A stretch of DNA of 32,921 nucleotides from Intrasporangium calvum (GTDB lineage: Bacteria; Actinomycetota; Actinomycetes; Actinomycetales; Dermatophilaceae), in assembly GCF_028446585.1 (NCBI RefSeq), contig NZ_JAPFQL010000031.1:1-32921 (forward strand), in the 5' to 3' direction. Of the stretch, positions 32,833-32,921 are shown piece by piece. Numbering within the stretch: position 1 is the first letter of the stretch; each line of letters opens with the position of its first letter. A model generated the notes under the pieces. It saw nothing but the letters and a program-made list of their open reading frames with translations. It was not told the DNA's origin and searched no databases. A program made the translations under genes and the position numbers.

Positions 32833-32902
32833 CCCAACCACACCGGGCCGTATGCCGCTGGGCCAGCTCAGCGGCATACGGCCCGGTCCTGTTGTGGCTG
32901 GG
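32833..32902 (+). terminator. Dispersed palindrome, complete copy 2, within an extended terminator-like hairpin
   Basis: The core 32842-32887 has 22-bp arms containing GCCGTATGCCGCTG and complement, with one G-U pair. Outer CCCAACCACA / TGTGGCTGGG arms, one mismatch, extend the structure to 70 bp. It begins 9 bp after the stop at 32824, so it likely serves as terminator, while sharing its core with the REP-like element at 12555. Confidence 0.8.
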
Positions 32903-32921
32903 TCGTCAGACCCACACGCCA

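Overview
The window is GC-rich DNA with dense, short-spaced genes, AGGAGG-type ribosome binding sites, many GTG starts and several starts that look leaderless. It carries actinobacterial marker genes: WhiB7, a holin-X/DUF3618 operon, DUF2510, an Lsr2-type DNA-binding tail, DUF4097, and a c-di-AMP riboswitch ahead of a CHAP-domain wall protein. I read it as a chromosomal segment of a high-GC actinobacterium. The gene style suggests Intrasporangiaceae or relatives, but that placement is inference.

Layout. 1-3795 holds a methyltransferase, a rhodanese, a catalase-like protein, a PknB-type kinase, a CstR-like CsoR-family repressor and an AhpD-like protein. Two very similar C/G palindromes lie in front of the rhodanese and between the kinase and the repressor, which suggests a small reactive-sulfur regulon. 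3916-12841 is mostly housekeeping or accessory enzymes: a short DUF2510 protein, an SDR, a membrane-anchored alpha/beta hydrolase, a zinc-ribbon protein of unknown function, a lipoprotein trypsin-like protease overlapping a coiled-coil membrane protein, a class III adenylyl cyclase, an ERCC4 nuclease with an Lsr2-like tail, an LCAT-like hydrolase, a 2H phosphodiesterase and a two-helix membrane protein. 12844-19715 has an M43 metalloprotease, an acyl-CoA synthetase, a three-gene envelope/stress operon with ATGA overlaps, an FMN-dependent lactate-oxidising enzyme and a DUF4097 protein.

19716-24000 is a disturbed, partly lower-GC region. It contains remnant coding sequence, a perfect 16-bp palindrome, an unrecognised secreted protein with a neighbouring lipoprotein, a truncated IS1380-type element, and a membrane-protein gene cut by that element. 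whiB7 follows, with a long leader that carries a candidate upstream ORF. More gene debris lies nearby (a berberine-bridge-enzyme fragment and a deleted alcohol dehydrogenase) around an MFS transporter, followed by a membrane protein with a transposase-type HTH at its N-terminus. 27447-32921 is dominated by secreted or envelope proteins: a duplicated-domain membrane-anchored protein, the riboswitch-controlled CHAP protein, a lipoprotein hydrolase, a subtilisin and a DUF6299-like secreted protein.

A dispersed palindrome with the arm GCCGTATGCCGCTGAGC occurs twice complete (12555, 32842) and twice as half-copies inside reading frames (8485, 25299). No rRNA, tRNA, CRISPR array or prophage module was seen. 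All functional calls rest on motif reading by eye, with no database search.
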